Part shown: piece by piece, positions 46,901-57,039 of the stretch
Numbering within the stretch: the stretch's first letter is position 1
How the letters are laid out: every line of letters begins with the position of its first letter
Notes under the pieces: model-generated
Database searches by the model: none
What the model was told of the DNA's origin: nothing
The model's input: the letters and a program-made list of their open reading frames with translations, nothing else
Program-made: the position numbers and the translations under genes
Origin: Alitta virens
Taxonomy: Eukaryota; Annelida; Polychaeta; Phyllodocida; Nereididae
NCBI GenBank assembly: GCA_932294295.1
Contig: OW028585.1
Location: 25,516,313 to 25,580,312, forward strand
Direction of reading: 5' to 3'
DNA length: 64,000 nt

Positions 46901-49900
46901 TTGTGAATCAATTTACTCTATCGAATTTAATCGCACAATAAATATATTATATAATGGTTGGACAAGTTTTTGCATGCAAAGATACATTTTAGTTTCCTTC
47001 CAATTGTATTAAAATTGTTCACGAAATAATGCACTATGTTGAGACATAGTTTATTCAGCTGGATGATTAAGGCCTCTGGTTTAGGCTGAAAACGCCCAGG
47101 TAACAATAAAGAGCATTCTATATAACTGGCAAAGTGCACCTAAAAATATTGTCATCTCTATTAGGACAATATTTCTATTATAAGATATTTCACGTTTAGA
47201 GAAACTTTTGATAACAAACAGAATTTTTTTTTGCATATTCTCACCAAAGAAATATAAGAGCTAATTTGTAGGTTTTACCATGTTTACTATATTACTTATT
47301 TTCTATATAAGCCAACAACCTGCCTTGAGTTCTACTCTATTCTTATTTGAGAAATTATTTACTAGCAAAGATAGTTCCTTACGGTGTTGCCCATTATTTT
47401 CATGAATAAAGTTACTGTTTTGTTTCTTACAGAATTTTAAAGACTGCATAGAGAAAGGGGGCAAGATCTTCAGTCCTCATAATAGGAGAAGATTATTCCA
47501 CCAGAACTTTTGTGGATCTTATTGCAAAAACACTGGAGATTTTCTTATGAGCTCAGTTCTTCAATTCTTTAGTGGGATCCAAAGTATAGGATGTGGGTGA
47601 GTGTTTAACGTCCGAGTTCGCAGAATGAGAGCCATGCAGCAGTCTTTGTATTTTCTGGTAGGATTATATGTGCACGCTGTCTTACAGCCTTCCAACCTAC
47701 CTGAATCTATTTTGGACTGAAAAATAATGAGTGCACACACTATTACTAATCTTGACATGTTATTTTTCCACAATCATCATTTTCATGCAGTGAATCGGCA
47801 ATTTCAACTTCTGCTTCGTAAATGTTTTTAATGTTATCACTGAATGACTTAGTCATCACCAATAAAAACCTAATTACTCATTTTCAATGATATGAACAGA
47901 TGATAGTTGGCACTGATCCGTGTATAATATATATTATATACTGTCCAGACAATATTTATTGAACCTGTTGCAAAATACCACGAAAAATGACAGGACTGCT
48001 GCTAGGCTAGTTTAACGTAGCATACATTAAATCAGAGAGAAAAAACTTGGTGAACGTGGATTGTCTGGAAACTTTACCACAACAGCGGGTTGAGAACATT
48101 GATATGTCTTCTGAATAAAGTAGAGCGTTCCAACCATGCGATTTGGTAATTTGACATATTAACTTACCCAGCAGAATTAATGACTTAAGATTGAAAGTTA
48201 ACTAAAGGTCTATCTGTCATCATCATCATCATTCCAAATCATTTAATATTATATATTAAAAATTATCGTATCATTTGAAATATCCTTAATTTCATCATTC
48301 AATTTGAAAATTGATTATTTATTGAATTGAATAATATGGAATAGTCAGTCTACACTTTAATTCATTTCAATCGACACAGCAATAAAAACTAGAACAGGAC
48401 CTATACATATAGAATATGGTAATGCTGTCTAAATAAAAAATAAAAAAATAGAATAAAATTAGGAAATTGTGCCGGGTTTATAATTGTATAACTATTATCT
48501 TATAAGCTTACATTTTATTTTCAGTTAACTGCATTACACACAAAGTTATATCAGTGCCATTTAACTATATATTGCAGAAAAGATCAACTTCAAAGAGGAA
48601 AAGCAGTTTTGGACAAATACTTCGCGGTGGTTGGTTACTATGAGAACCTGCCTGGCTTCTTCGAAGTGCTGGAGATACTTTTCCCAGCTGTGTTCAAAAC
48701 GGCATCTCAAACGTTTCAGGAAAATGGTAGGTTTTGGATGAACTGGACTTTTCTCATGATATGTGCAATAAAAGCTAGATGGGGTCAACATTAATCTCAT
48801 GTTGGGCTATAGTAGGATTAAAAATAAATTTCCACCCGTTTTTCTGTATATATGGACAGAAATGTTCGCAATAATTCAAATTCCAACTTTCTAGCAGATA
48901 AAAACATTTCTGAGAAAGAAATTATTCGAAGTTTGCCATTTTCTCCATTGTAATTTCTGCTGCTTCTTTGTGACCATAACAAATGGCTATAATGGTGGCA
49001 AAATGGCAAAAGATTATCATTGCAAAGATTGGGAATTAGAAGTTAAAGGGGAACTAATGGAAGTTTGTAAGTTAATTTCAAAAGTTCAATTATATGTTAA
49101 ATAATACATTGCAGTGAAAGGAAATGTCTTAAACTATGGTTTGATATGATTTCAAGCCAATTAAAAATGCAATTTGCACCATCCGCCGACATGCTGGGGG
49201 CCGCCATTATTGCACACGGCACGCAAAATAGTGACGTCACTTATGTACTAAGTCAAGAACAGCTAGGCCATATATGCATTCAGGAATCAGCCATATGAAT
49301 CAATTCAATCCTGTTGATTACAAGCCCTTACACTGTTCATTGCAATTATAACAAGAACAGACAGCACAACAAAATAAAGGGTGTTAATTGCAATTTTTTT
49401 TGGAAAAACTGCATAATTATTGCATTGATTGCAATGAGCAATTTGTATCTAAGAATAGGTATATAGGCATGGGCAAATAATATTTTGTATCACTATATTT
49501 CTGACTATATTTTTGCAAGAGAACAGAATTGGAATACTGCTTTGCTTTGTAAATAAAATATGTGTTACATGATATTTAGGGACAGTGTGCAGTATTATTT
49601 ATAGTATAAATACATTTCGTAGTATCTATATTTAGTGAATATATAGTGTTAGTGGGGATGTTTTATAGGCATCATCTCCTTTACCAAGATTAATATATTA
49701 AATACATATTGTGCTTATTTCAATTGTATGTTGGTTGCATTGCTAGATAAATTTAATATAGGCTTACCAGTTTAAAATAAAATATAATATCAAAAACTCA
49801 TTTTCAACAAAACTTTGTCCAATACACTATTTTTTTTTTGAAGCTTCACTAATAAACAGTGGACGAATGATAGATCTATAGATTTATTTGGCAACATAAT

Positions 49901-51322
49901 ACATTTTTCGTGTATGCATACAATGCTGAAATCTAATACAATGTAAACTGCTCTAAATTACTAAAAATGTATTTAATTAATACTCAGTTATCCAAACATT
50001 CAGTAGTTGTATTACATAGCAGGATAATTGATAGCTGTTTCACTGATAATTTTATATTGTCAATTCTGCTGGCTGCTTTGAAATCTGTGAGTCCCAGTGC
50101 CACCCAGTACATTCATACACGAAATATATTTAATGTCACAATCACAATTAAGAACTGATCCCTGTTGTAAACTTTTTATTAAATTTGCAATTTGTTTGCC
50201 ATACTTTCATTTTCATCCCATCATTATTTCTTATATTTAGATCTTTTTTTAAATATGAGTTTAAGGGGGCATCCTAGTCAGCGTTTTTTAAAATAAGAAC
50301 TTTATTAGTGGATGTCTCCTGACCAAAAAAATGTTGTATTTTGACCTTTTTTTATTTTATTTTTTTACTGCTTATTGTAGTTCCTTGTAATTTGCTGCTT
50401 TTGTTTGTTTTATTTAATTTGGTCTAATAAATTCTCTAATTGCATTGTCAAATAGTTCATTGGCAATTACTTGACACTCAGTAAGAACTGCTCTGAAAGT
50501 GCAATTAACTGTATCTTAAACTGTTGTTGACAGTTGTTCTCACCACTTGAATTGCAATGCCGAGATCTATAGTACAACAGTGACGTATTTCCGGTCAGTG
50601 CAAAACACTGGGAATTTAAAAAATGGCGGCCTCCGTAGTTCACAAAACGGAGCTAAAAAATGCAGTATATTTCATTACCAGTGCATATATACAATTATGT
50701 ATAGCGTGGATGTGTTTCAATGGACCCAAGCTAATATCTGAGAGGTAAAGTGTTGAAGGTGTTAGTTCCCCTTTAATTTATACAGAGGGGTGTTTTTATG
50801 GATTAGAAACTTGGAATTTGATCTTTTGGTAACATTTATTTTATATCTATTGTGTGACATGTATGTAAAAATAAAACCAAAAAACGAGTGGACATATATT
50901 TTGGATTATACCAGTGTGGCATGTCCGAGTTCATTCATGTGCGATGAAATGCTTTTGTCTCGAAAAAGCATTCACGGTGTATATATATTTATAAATGTGA
51001 CATTAAAATGGACCAACTTGACAAACAAAACAGAGTGTTATGATATTTAAGTGTCAGTCATTTCAAACGCATACAAAATAACTAACCTATCTCAGTAATT
51101 TTTGCGGACTTATTACCCTTCTTTGGTTATGTCATTTCAGGCCAGAAACTGAAAGAGAATTTCAAGACGACTTACCTAAAGTTTACAGATGAAAATACGA
51201 CAGAGATTTTAAAGTGGAGAATGAGATATGACTTTGAATTTTACAATTATGCCAGAGCCAAATTTGACAGAGTATACAGAGCGCTTACAAAGACTAAACA
51301 CCAAAGAAAGTTTCTGAAATAA
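37975..51322 (+). CDS. Uronyl/heparan sulfate 2-O-sulfotransferase-like protein, copy 2 (7 exons, 330 aa)
   Basis: Coding exons: 37,975-38,089; 40,570-40,772; 46,205-46,284; 46,769-46,868; 47,433-47,596; 48,578-48,726; 51,141-51,322. They sum to 993 nt. All introns are GT-AG and their phases equal those of copy 1. Residues 13-29 form the Golgi membrane anchor. N69-T78 (NRVPKCASRT) is the PAPS 5' loop. H125 in KHIFFVNF is the candidate catalytic histidine. RNPFDRFLS in exon 4 is the 3'-phosphate motif. WRMRYDFEFY in exon 7 is the C-terminal signature. Exon 5 (a cysteine-bearing loop region) is six bases longer than in copy 1 and strongly diverged, while exons 6-7 are nearly identical. Intron 2 (5.4 kb) hosts an antisense GPCR exon and a duplicated pseudogene. 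Family is confident; substrate unknown. This copy has no splice defect. Confidence 0.9.
39090..39880 (-). mobile_element. LINE reverse transcriptase and C-terminal fragment
   Basis: The minus-strand frame at 39,567-39,875 holds RT motifs: INCGVPQGSILGPLFFIIYI followed by YADDTTL, the catalytic YADD box. Continuing at 39,280-39,100 is the post-RT region (TLILPHFN, stop, then KKAVGVIGKTKYNDHTSPIF and LPDLCAWHDLRF). Stops break it. It lies in intron 1 of sulfotransferase gene 2, antisense. Confidence 0.85.
40085..40212. mobile_element. Palindromic MITE, sister of the 30.55-kb copy, TA target site
   Basis: Ends TACATGGCCAAATGTGC and GCACATTTGGCCATGTA are perfect inverts including the flanking TA. 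The interior again has GCGTTTTCCATG and CATGGAAAACGC in opposed positions. It lies about 360 bp upstream of exon 2 of sulfotransferase gene 2. Confidence 0.88.
41446..41855 (-). pseudogene. Adhesion/secretin-type (family B) GPCR, TM5-TM7 exon fragment
   Basis: About 135 codons on the minus strand contain three hydrophobic segments. The first is TM5 (FACPIAVLVIVNTSLLV). Then come an intracellular loop with SRHQIFRLYW, TM6 with GITWLLGFLPDL, and TM7 with WYPFVVANIFESVFIFLVFG. A short Ser/Arg-rich tail and a stop follow. The GxTWLxGF and FxSxxxFLxFG patterns are typical of adhesion and methuselah-like receptors. An AG (TTTAAG) just before the frame could be an acceptor, but I see no upstream exons for TM1-4. 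The first listed codon is TTG, not ATG. It is either the last exon of a gene with distant exons or, more likely, a displaced fragment, since it abuts a duplicated unit inside another gene's intron. Confidence 0.6.
41845..43795 (-). pseudogene. Uncharacterised invertebrate multicopy protein, pseudogene copy 1
   Basis: Minus-strand exons: about 43,170-43,029 (ERPLQWNICMLH, RHLFIHLDGTTLG, then donor GTAATT); from 42,938 down (GPHSFSGKNEKAVSGD, LPAVRYMPVKV, then NHARWMTVASRILRLYLSTK); 42,459-42,242 (GFHVHPERMLLAMLADDDLA, VPKLNFSARKYSD); and a terminal part near 42,170-42,000 (SCTTVAS). The order matches a family of unknown function I recognise from cnidarian, insect and mollusc genomes (RPLQW...HLDG...GP..FSG...LNH.RWL..A.RILRLY...HPE..LLAML). 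The frame shifts near 42,840, and a stop follows VVHGA near 42,600. Both defects are shared with copy 2. Confidence 0.65.
43935..45825 (-). pseudogene. Uncharacterised invertebrate multicopy protein, pseudogene copy 2
   Basis: This is a tandem duplicate of the preceding unit, nearly identical through 44,240-45,820 with scattered substitutions and small indels. It has the same exon order: about 45,200-45,062, from 44,971 down, 44,492-44,264, and the terminal part to 44,039. It carries the same frameshift near 44,870 and the same stop after VVHGA near 44,633. In this copy the terminal segment is open for 65 codons and ends NAGSIVE. About 140 bp separates the two copies. Both lie antisense in intron 2 of sulfotransferase gene 2. 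Confidence 0.65.
49047..50772. mobile_element. TTAA-flanked DNA element, 1.73 kb, non-autonomous
   Basis: Left end TTAA|AGGGGAACTAA and right end TTAGTTCCCCT|TTAA are perfect inverts flanked by TTAA. Inside each end, further inverted similarity is seen (GGGGCCGCCATTATTGC at the left, AATGGCGGCCTCC at the right, each near a GTGACGT motif). A TTAA target site is used by piggyBac and Kolobok elements. No transposase is present. It lies in intron 6 of sulfotransferase gene 2. Confidence 0.85.
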
Positions 51323-51538
51323 GTGGACTGGCATTATGTCATTTGGAGCATTAGTTGTGCATGTCTCAGTTTGATGTCATTGGGAGATATCACCACAGAA
51401 TATGATGGATAAGAAGAAATGCAATTGAGCTCATATTAGACAATGCACAAAGCATTCTGGGATATTCTGGATTAGTGGTTTTTAATTCTGCAGCAGAAAT
51501 TTCTAATCATGACATGTTTTTACACTTCATGTTCCACA

Positions 51539-51544
51539 AATAAA
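51539..51544 (+). terminator. Poly(A) signal of sulfotransferase gene 2
   Basis: AATAAA lies about 215 bp after the stop codon in sequence without other features. Confidence 0.55.
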
Positions 51545-51887
51545 ATAGACAGTAAAAGTGGAAAATCCTTCCAACATGGTGGCTGGCACAATGGATTATG
51601 GGTAATGGTGGGTTAGTGAATCCAGGACTATTATCATGCAATCATAGTTATCAGCCCGGTGTTGATTAATGTTGGAAAAAATGCTGGGCGGTCATGGTAC
51701 ACTATCTTGGTAATGAGTAATGAGTTTTATTGAGACTTACAATATACCAGAGAACCTTTAAATATAAAGGAATAGTTATGTGGAATTACATATTAGACAA
51801 ACTATATATGAATTTTAAAAGCCGATTAGAAATGTTAATAATGATGTAGTGGATCTGTACACTACCTAAATGATGCAACACCCTTGA

Positions 51888-51975
51888 TCACACCTTTCCG
51901 CAGGAGAGTGTCTCAGGGAATTCGAGGGAGCAAGGATCCCAGTGGGGGAGCAAAACATTGACCGTGTAGAAAGGT
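51888..51975. repeat. Fragment related to the 5' flank of the 42-46 kb pseudogene unit
   Basis: GAGGGAGCAAGGATCCCAGTGGGGGAGCAAAACA resembles, in inverse orientation, the GCTCCCCCACTG...TTGCTCCCCCGAA stretch at 43,455-43,490 and 45,485-45,520. It shows that part of that unit is dispersed. Confidence 0.45.
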
Positions 51976-52394
51976 TTATATTAATCATAAGATAACAATC
52001 AAGTCCCTGTACCAAATAAGACAATGCAAAGTCTTATTGGATGAATTTTAAAGAACTATTTTGTTCACCGGTTAGTTAAATTTAATGTGTGTAGTGATGG
52101 ATCTACTTTCACGGCCTATCTCGCCATGCTTTGATATCTACTAGACCCTTTTCTACGATGTGGCCTAATTAGGGTCTAGGCCTATACTGCTAAGTAGGCC
52201 TATTTCTTTCCATTGTACTTATTTAATTACTTTTTCATACATATAAATGTAACTTGCCAGATTTTTGGTTCTTTCTTGTTTTTCTTTAATATACATTTAA
52301 TTTCTACATATGCTAGTCAGCAAGTTTGGCAAGTTAGACCAATGAGATTCGTTTTGTCTTTTTGTAATGTGACGATCATTTATAATTTGAATCT

Positions 52395-52690
52395 TATGAA
52401 ATGTTTGATAGCTAACAGATCAAAATATGCTTCAACAATTTACCCACAGTTCAACGTAATAAGTGGAGCTCAAATGTTGCAATCAATGTTTCAGAAGTTT
52501 AGGAAGGCTATCCATAAAACAACCTACATAAATATTGTTGCGCTCTTTGTGTAATATTTGCTTCGGTGAACAAATGAATATCTTTATTATAGTCACACGG
52601 ATACATCAGTTTAAACATTAACTTAAACATAACAAATCGTTGGTGTCCCCAGCCCACATGGGCTTATGAGTGGCTAATCAAAACATAGGC
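52395..52690 (+). repeat. Dispersed repeat, copy 1 (about 290 bp)
   Basis: It is nearly identical to 56,632-56,905, same strand. Shared strings include TAAGTGGAGCTCAAATGTTG, AGGAAGGC(T/C)ATCCATAAAAC and ATGAATATCTTTATTATAGT, ending in AGCCCACA(T/C)GGGCTTATGAG. The ending resembles a retrotransposon 3' tail, but the class is not certain. Confidence 0.8.
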
Positions 52691-52890
52691 TGCGCTGCAG
52701 CTAAACCCTTAGCAAATTCCACATAGCACACAGGCATCATTAAAATTGTTAAGTGTTTGTCTGACAGCAGGAGGGCAGGCACTACACTTTCATTTCCAGG
52801 GCAGAACTCTTAACACACACTTTCATTTCTAGAGCTGAACTCTAACACTATTGCACTTACCCTAAAGAAATTGTATACAGTAACATTTTG
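52685..52890 (+). mobile_element. Truncated CCCTCAGCGAA-family end
   Basis: ACATAGGCTGCGCTGCAGCTAAACCCTTAGCAAATTCCACATAGCACAC matches, in blocks, the 21.79-kb end. It is followed by fragments of the CAGAACTCTAACACTA block. The element stops after about 200 bp. Confidence 0.65.
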
Positions 52891-52899
52891 TATTGATAA

Positions 52900-53830
52900 A
52901 TTATTTCTTAAATCTACTTAAAGTCAATCAAAGTAAAGTGTGTTACTATATTTCACCTTTGCTAATATTATATTAATTTCTGAGTAGCAGGGCAAGAGCT
53001 AGAAACTTCCATTTGATGTTCAACTGTAATAATTTTGTTTCATAAAATGTATGCTTCCTTGCATGGATCTTACAAACTGATCCAACCTCTGACTCTTTTT
53101 CCCGCTTTTTAAAATGTTTTTATTACTGAATGCTCAGAGATCTCTGTCCCTGCTCATCAGATCCAGGGGGTTTTGTGCCCTCAAAGGTGTGGCTAGCCCA
53201 ACAGCCAATCACAGAGCAGCATCAGTGCTGCTCCAAGTGGCCAGAGAGCAGCAACAGTGCTCATTGACTGATGGTTGATGAGTCAACCTTAGAACCTCCA
53301 CACTAGCATTGATGTGTATAGACAGACAGACAGACAGATCTCATTCATTATCATATGATATTCAGAGCAAATCATTGGATGAGATGGAAATGAACAATAT
53401 AATTATGAATGAGGAGACCCCCCCGAAGACAAAATATTTGTCGATACTGGGGAGTCACCTGTGATATTCATGAATGATTGGAAACCCCTGTAAGTACTGA
53501 TTTAAAAATAAAAATTATATTACAAAATTGCAGATTGGTGGTTGTTATAAATGATTAAATAAATGTGAAATGAGAAGATCTCTATGTTAAGGTCTTCCAC
53601 ACACACAACAGTTTCTATTGTAAACACTCAGTTTTGTAATTATCAATGAGATAATTTTTCTCATACCTGGCAAAACCACTAATGCAGTGGGTGTAGTTTG
53701 CTCCTGACAATACAATAGAAATTCAATATCTAATGCTCTGTCTTGCAAAAGTTTGTTTTTAGCTATTGTATTTGGAAATTACTATTGTTTCTCGTTTGAA
53801 TATTATGGTTATCTGAGTGCTTGACAAAAA
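52900..53830. other. Intergenic DNA, no supported gene
   Basis: It contains a short GACA run at 53,320-53,337 and nothing else I can support. Confidence 0.4.
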
Positions 53831-53834
53831 TTGA

Positions 53835-54075
53835 ATAGACATACACATATAAGTTTATGGCAGAATTTGAGGTCATGCAGTGCACATAAATCTGTAGTTC
53901 TGAGGATATTTAATTTCCTAAATATGGGACTTGTATGTGCGTTATAAGAAGGATTAATTATCACTCGTACAGCCCTCTATTGCAACCTAAAAAAGTCTAC
54001 GGACTTGTGAGCCCCACACCAAATTCCATAGTTGAAGTGAGGCAGTATTAATTATTTATAAATAGTTGCAAGTAT
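53835..54075 (-). mobile_element. LINE ORF2 C-terminal fragment
   Basis: The minus-strand translation gives ILPHFNYGIWCG, an interruption, then INPSYNAHTSPIFRKLNIL and DLCALHDLKF. This is the same post-RT segment as at 34.64 and 39.1 kb. One internal stop is present. Confidence 0.72.
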
Positions 54076-54079
54076 TGCC

Positions 54080-55355
54080 TGGCGAAGCCTCGTGCAATAT
54101 CGATTGTCGAGGTGCCATTAAAACTGATATTGCACAAGACACTGCAGTAATTGGGCAGCTTTGGACTGGGAAGTCCTGTTTCAGGTTATTTTGGAAGCCA
54201 CCACATCACCACGGAACCATCAGCCTGTGGTTGAGAATGTTGTATTAAGTACATGGTGTAGATGGTGAGTGGATTGATGAAACAGTTGATGATCCATGGT
54301 GTATGCCAGCCATCCCTAAAAGGGTTGGTAGAGACATTGCAAGGTAGGAGCACTGTTTTGAGGGACGTCACTCACTAAAACCCTGATAAACTGACACTGG
54401 ATGAAAAATAAACCAATCAAAACTTCCCATGTTGAAAAATTCAAGTTTGGCCTCTGCACAGAAATAGGAAAAAAAAGAAAGAAGATATTTATTAACTTGC
54501 AAGAGCACACCACATTTCTTAGGTTAAGCTTGGATGAACTTTGATGAACTAGAGAAGGATTGGACAATGTTCTTCATGATCATGTCACAGAGTCACTTAT
54601 GATAGCGTTTTCTGTGAAAATTTGGCTTTTGGTTGCTGCTAAATGCAATAGGCAGCTCCCTAACTTTCTATCAAATGATGTAGTTTATTATATATACATT
54701 ATATATAAGGCAAAAAAAACGATTAAATAAGAAAATATTTCAACTTTATATATACAGTTATATAGGAAGATATTGAAGGCTATATATGAATAATTATTTA
54801 GCACCCCTTTCCATTGTTTCCCCATGGAATCAGAGAGGGGGAGTTGTAAAACTTGGGTCATATTACAGCATCATCAGTGGGTCATTAGGACGGTAGTGAA
54901 AGGCAGTCACAACTTTGAAGTATCGAAGTGTCCAATCCTTCTCTAGTTCATCCAAAGGTTAAGCAATCAGGCTGGCAACAGCTAATATTGGTCATACTAA
55001 TTTCCTGCCGACAGATGCCCACCTTGTTGACCCAGCTGTCGTGTAGTGCATTTCAATTTGAAGTTGCCAGTTATGACACAATTATAAGGTAGGGACTATC
55101 TTGTAAACGTAGAGCAGACAAGCATAAATGCTGTACCAGCAAGAATAACAGATTCAATAAGATTTGTGATTCCTACAGTAGGACTGAATAATGTTCAACA
55201 TGATCAATCCACACCCAACAATCAGATGGAGTTACAATATTGCCACATTTGTACATTGTTAATATCAAATGTTTTCTGGGCAATCATAATCATGGCTGAT
55301 CATAAATTCTTCTTTTTTTTGTAATCACAAAACAACTAGCACATTTTTTAAGTTA
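54080..55355. other. Intergenic DNA, no supported gene
   Basis: Short frames at 54,066-54,567 on both strands lack domains. AGAGAAGGATTGGACA/TCCAATCCTTCTCTAG at 54,550 and 54,928 form an inverted repeat pair of unknown nature. Confidence 0.4.
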
Positions 55356-55362
55356 CAAAACC

Positions 55363-55368
55363 TTTATT
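55363..55368 (-). terminator. Poly(A) signal of the six-cysteine secreted protein gene
   Basis: AATAAA on the minus strand lies about 120 bp after the stop codon of the secreted protein gene. Confidence 0.6.
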
Positions 55369-55487
55369 GACAAACATAAAAGGTTTCCATATGTGAGGCA
55401 GTACTGACACTTCAAGTGAGCATTGCTGCTGAGGAGCTCTTTGCTTCCAATCCTTGCATAAACATGGCAGCTTCACTGTACTGTTTC

Positions 55488-55859
55488 TCATGGTTGGTCT
55501 TGCTTTCGACATTGCCTGACCTGTTGACCATTGACAGTGATGTAGCTAGTCACCATACCAGCTTCGCAATCCTTTTGATGCTTTCTGTTTGACTGTCTTG
55601 CAGCTCTTATTTGGTTCTTGGTGTTCCTCATCTCCATTTTAACAGTACTTTTGCAGGACCTGATTTGAGATTTATTTGTATATTTTTGCTTGCATAGCTT
55701 AAAAAGACTTTGGCGGTATGTCCTGTAGCATGAACGTCGAGCTGTGCCTCGCAAGTTCATACATTTGACCACCTCAGCTTGAGTGACTTGAATGTCCTGG
55801 GTCAAAGCAACGGCACAAAATGCCACAACAAGCCACAGGCAGATGATCGCAGTTTCCAT
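55488..55859 (-). CDS. Small basic secreted protein with six cysteines (123 aa)
   Basis: I do not recognise the family. Residues 1-20 form a clear signal peptide (hydrophobic core ICLWLVVAFCAVAL, cleavage likely near A18-Q21). The mature part of about 102 residues is rich in Lys, Arg and Gln. It has six cysteines at 33, 44, 56, 69, 98 and 117, enough for three disulfides. The first four are spaced 10-12 residues apart, which suggests a helical bundle. Gene structure supports a real gene: an AG acceptor (TTATTACAG) stands five bases before the ATG, a matching donor (GAG|GTGAGT) lies at 56,451 giving a 5' UTR exon, and a poly(A) signal follows. The ATG is the first in the exon. Possible roles are a cationic defence factor, an extracellular matrix protein or a secreted ligand; the sequence does not decide. 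Confidence 0.82.
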   Translation of the reverse strand: METAIICLWLVVAFCAVALTQDIQVTQAEVVKCMNLRGTARRSCYRTYRQSLFKLCKQKYTNKSQIRSCKSTVKMEMRNTKNQIRAARQSNRKHQKDCEAGMVTSYITVNGQQVRQCRKQDQP

Positions 55860-56212
55860 GGTGCTCTGTAATAAAAAAAAAGTTAATTTATTACATGCTC
55901 AGATTTACACTACCAAATACATTGTATACTGGTAACTATGTCTATGTCTCACAGTACTATTGTGTCTGAAGCAAATTTAGACTTTTTATTACAAAAGTTT
56001 TAAGATTCAGTTGGTCTAACCTGGCTTTTAGATGCTTATAGGGTTAAAGTTCACCAAAACAAAGATATACGTAATTTCAAATTGATTGAAATCTACCCCA
56101 AAGGTCGGAATACTGTTCAAAGCTTTAGTGGCTGCATTACCATTGTTTTACGTACTGAGTGGGTGTTTAAAAATCATGTGTACCAATCAGGTGCTGATGA
56201 GGCATTAAACAA

Positions 56213-56233
56213 TAACACACACACACACACACA
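56213..56233 (+). repeat. AC dinucleotide microsatellite
   Basis: About ten CA units in the 5' UTR intron of the secreted protein gene. Confidence 0.85.
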
Positions 56234-56451
56234 CCAAGTGGCAAATGGAAATTAAAGTCAACAGAAATAATTGGCATTGTATTTGTACTTTATTACCATT
56301 ATGTATTTTGTAAATACAATGTGATAATAAATAAAAATATATTCTAAATTATCAGTATTGGTAACTGATACCAACTGGTGCTTTTCTTCAAAATATATTA
56401 ATACAATGATGAAAATAATCTACATCTGCACAACAATTCACAAACACTCAC

Positions 56452-56520
56452 CTCGGAGATCAAGCAGAAGTCTGTGGGTCACACCTCTGATACAAGTACT
56501 GGGTTTTTAATGCAAAATCC
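56452..56520 (-). promoter_or_regulatory. 5' UTR exon and core promoter of the six-cysteine secreted protein gene
   Basis: On the minus strand, TTAAAAACC (rc of about 56,512-56,520) is a TATA-like element. A noncoding exon of about 40-50 nt would end at 56,452 with the donor GTGAGT. The intron runs from 56,451 to 55,866 (586 bp). The transcription start is inferred from spacing only. Confidence 0.5.
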
Positions 56521-56631
56521 AATATCAGATGCACCAGCTTGAGTGGTACTGAGAATTAGCACTTTGTAACTTATAATCGTTTCCACATCAGATTTAATCC
56601 CTGCTGGCCTTGGATTACTCTTATTATGAAA

Positions 56632-56905
56632 TATTTGATAGTTAACAGATCAAAATATGATTCAACAATTTTCCCACAGTTCAACGAAATAAGTGGAGCT
56701 CAAATGTTGCAATCAATGTTTCAGAAGTTTAGGAAGGCCATCCATAAAACAACCTACATAAATATTGTTGCGCTCTTTGCGTAATATTTGCTTTGACGAA
56801 TGAATGAATATCTTTATTATAGTCACAGGGATACATAAGTTTAAACATTAACTTAAACATAACAAAATCATTTGTATCCTCAGCCCACACGGGCTTATGA
56901 GTGAC
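56632..56905 (+). repeat. Dispersed repeat, copy 2
   Basis: Same sequence and strand as 52,395-52,690, with about a dozen scattered differences. It starts about 110 bp beyond the inferred promoter of the secreted protein gene. Confidence 0.8.
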
Positions 56906-57039
56906 TCATAAAATTGTATTGATTCGATTTGATTTGATTTACCGTGAATATAATACATGTATATTTATGCAAGAAAAAGTGGCATGTCATGTCATCCATG
57001 TACTGGTAAAACAGTCTCATGACTGTTTCAGTTCCAGTA

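Noticed and set aside
52213..52554. 113-codon frame (+)
   Set aside because: It runs into the dispersed repeat found again at 56.63 kb, where the frame is not maintained. No domain was recognised.
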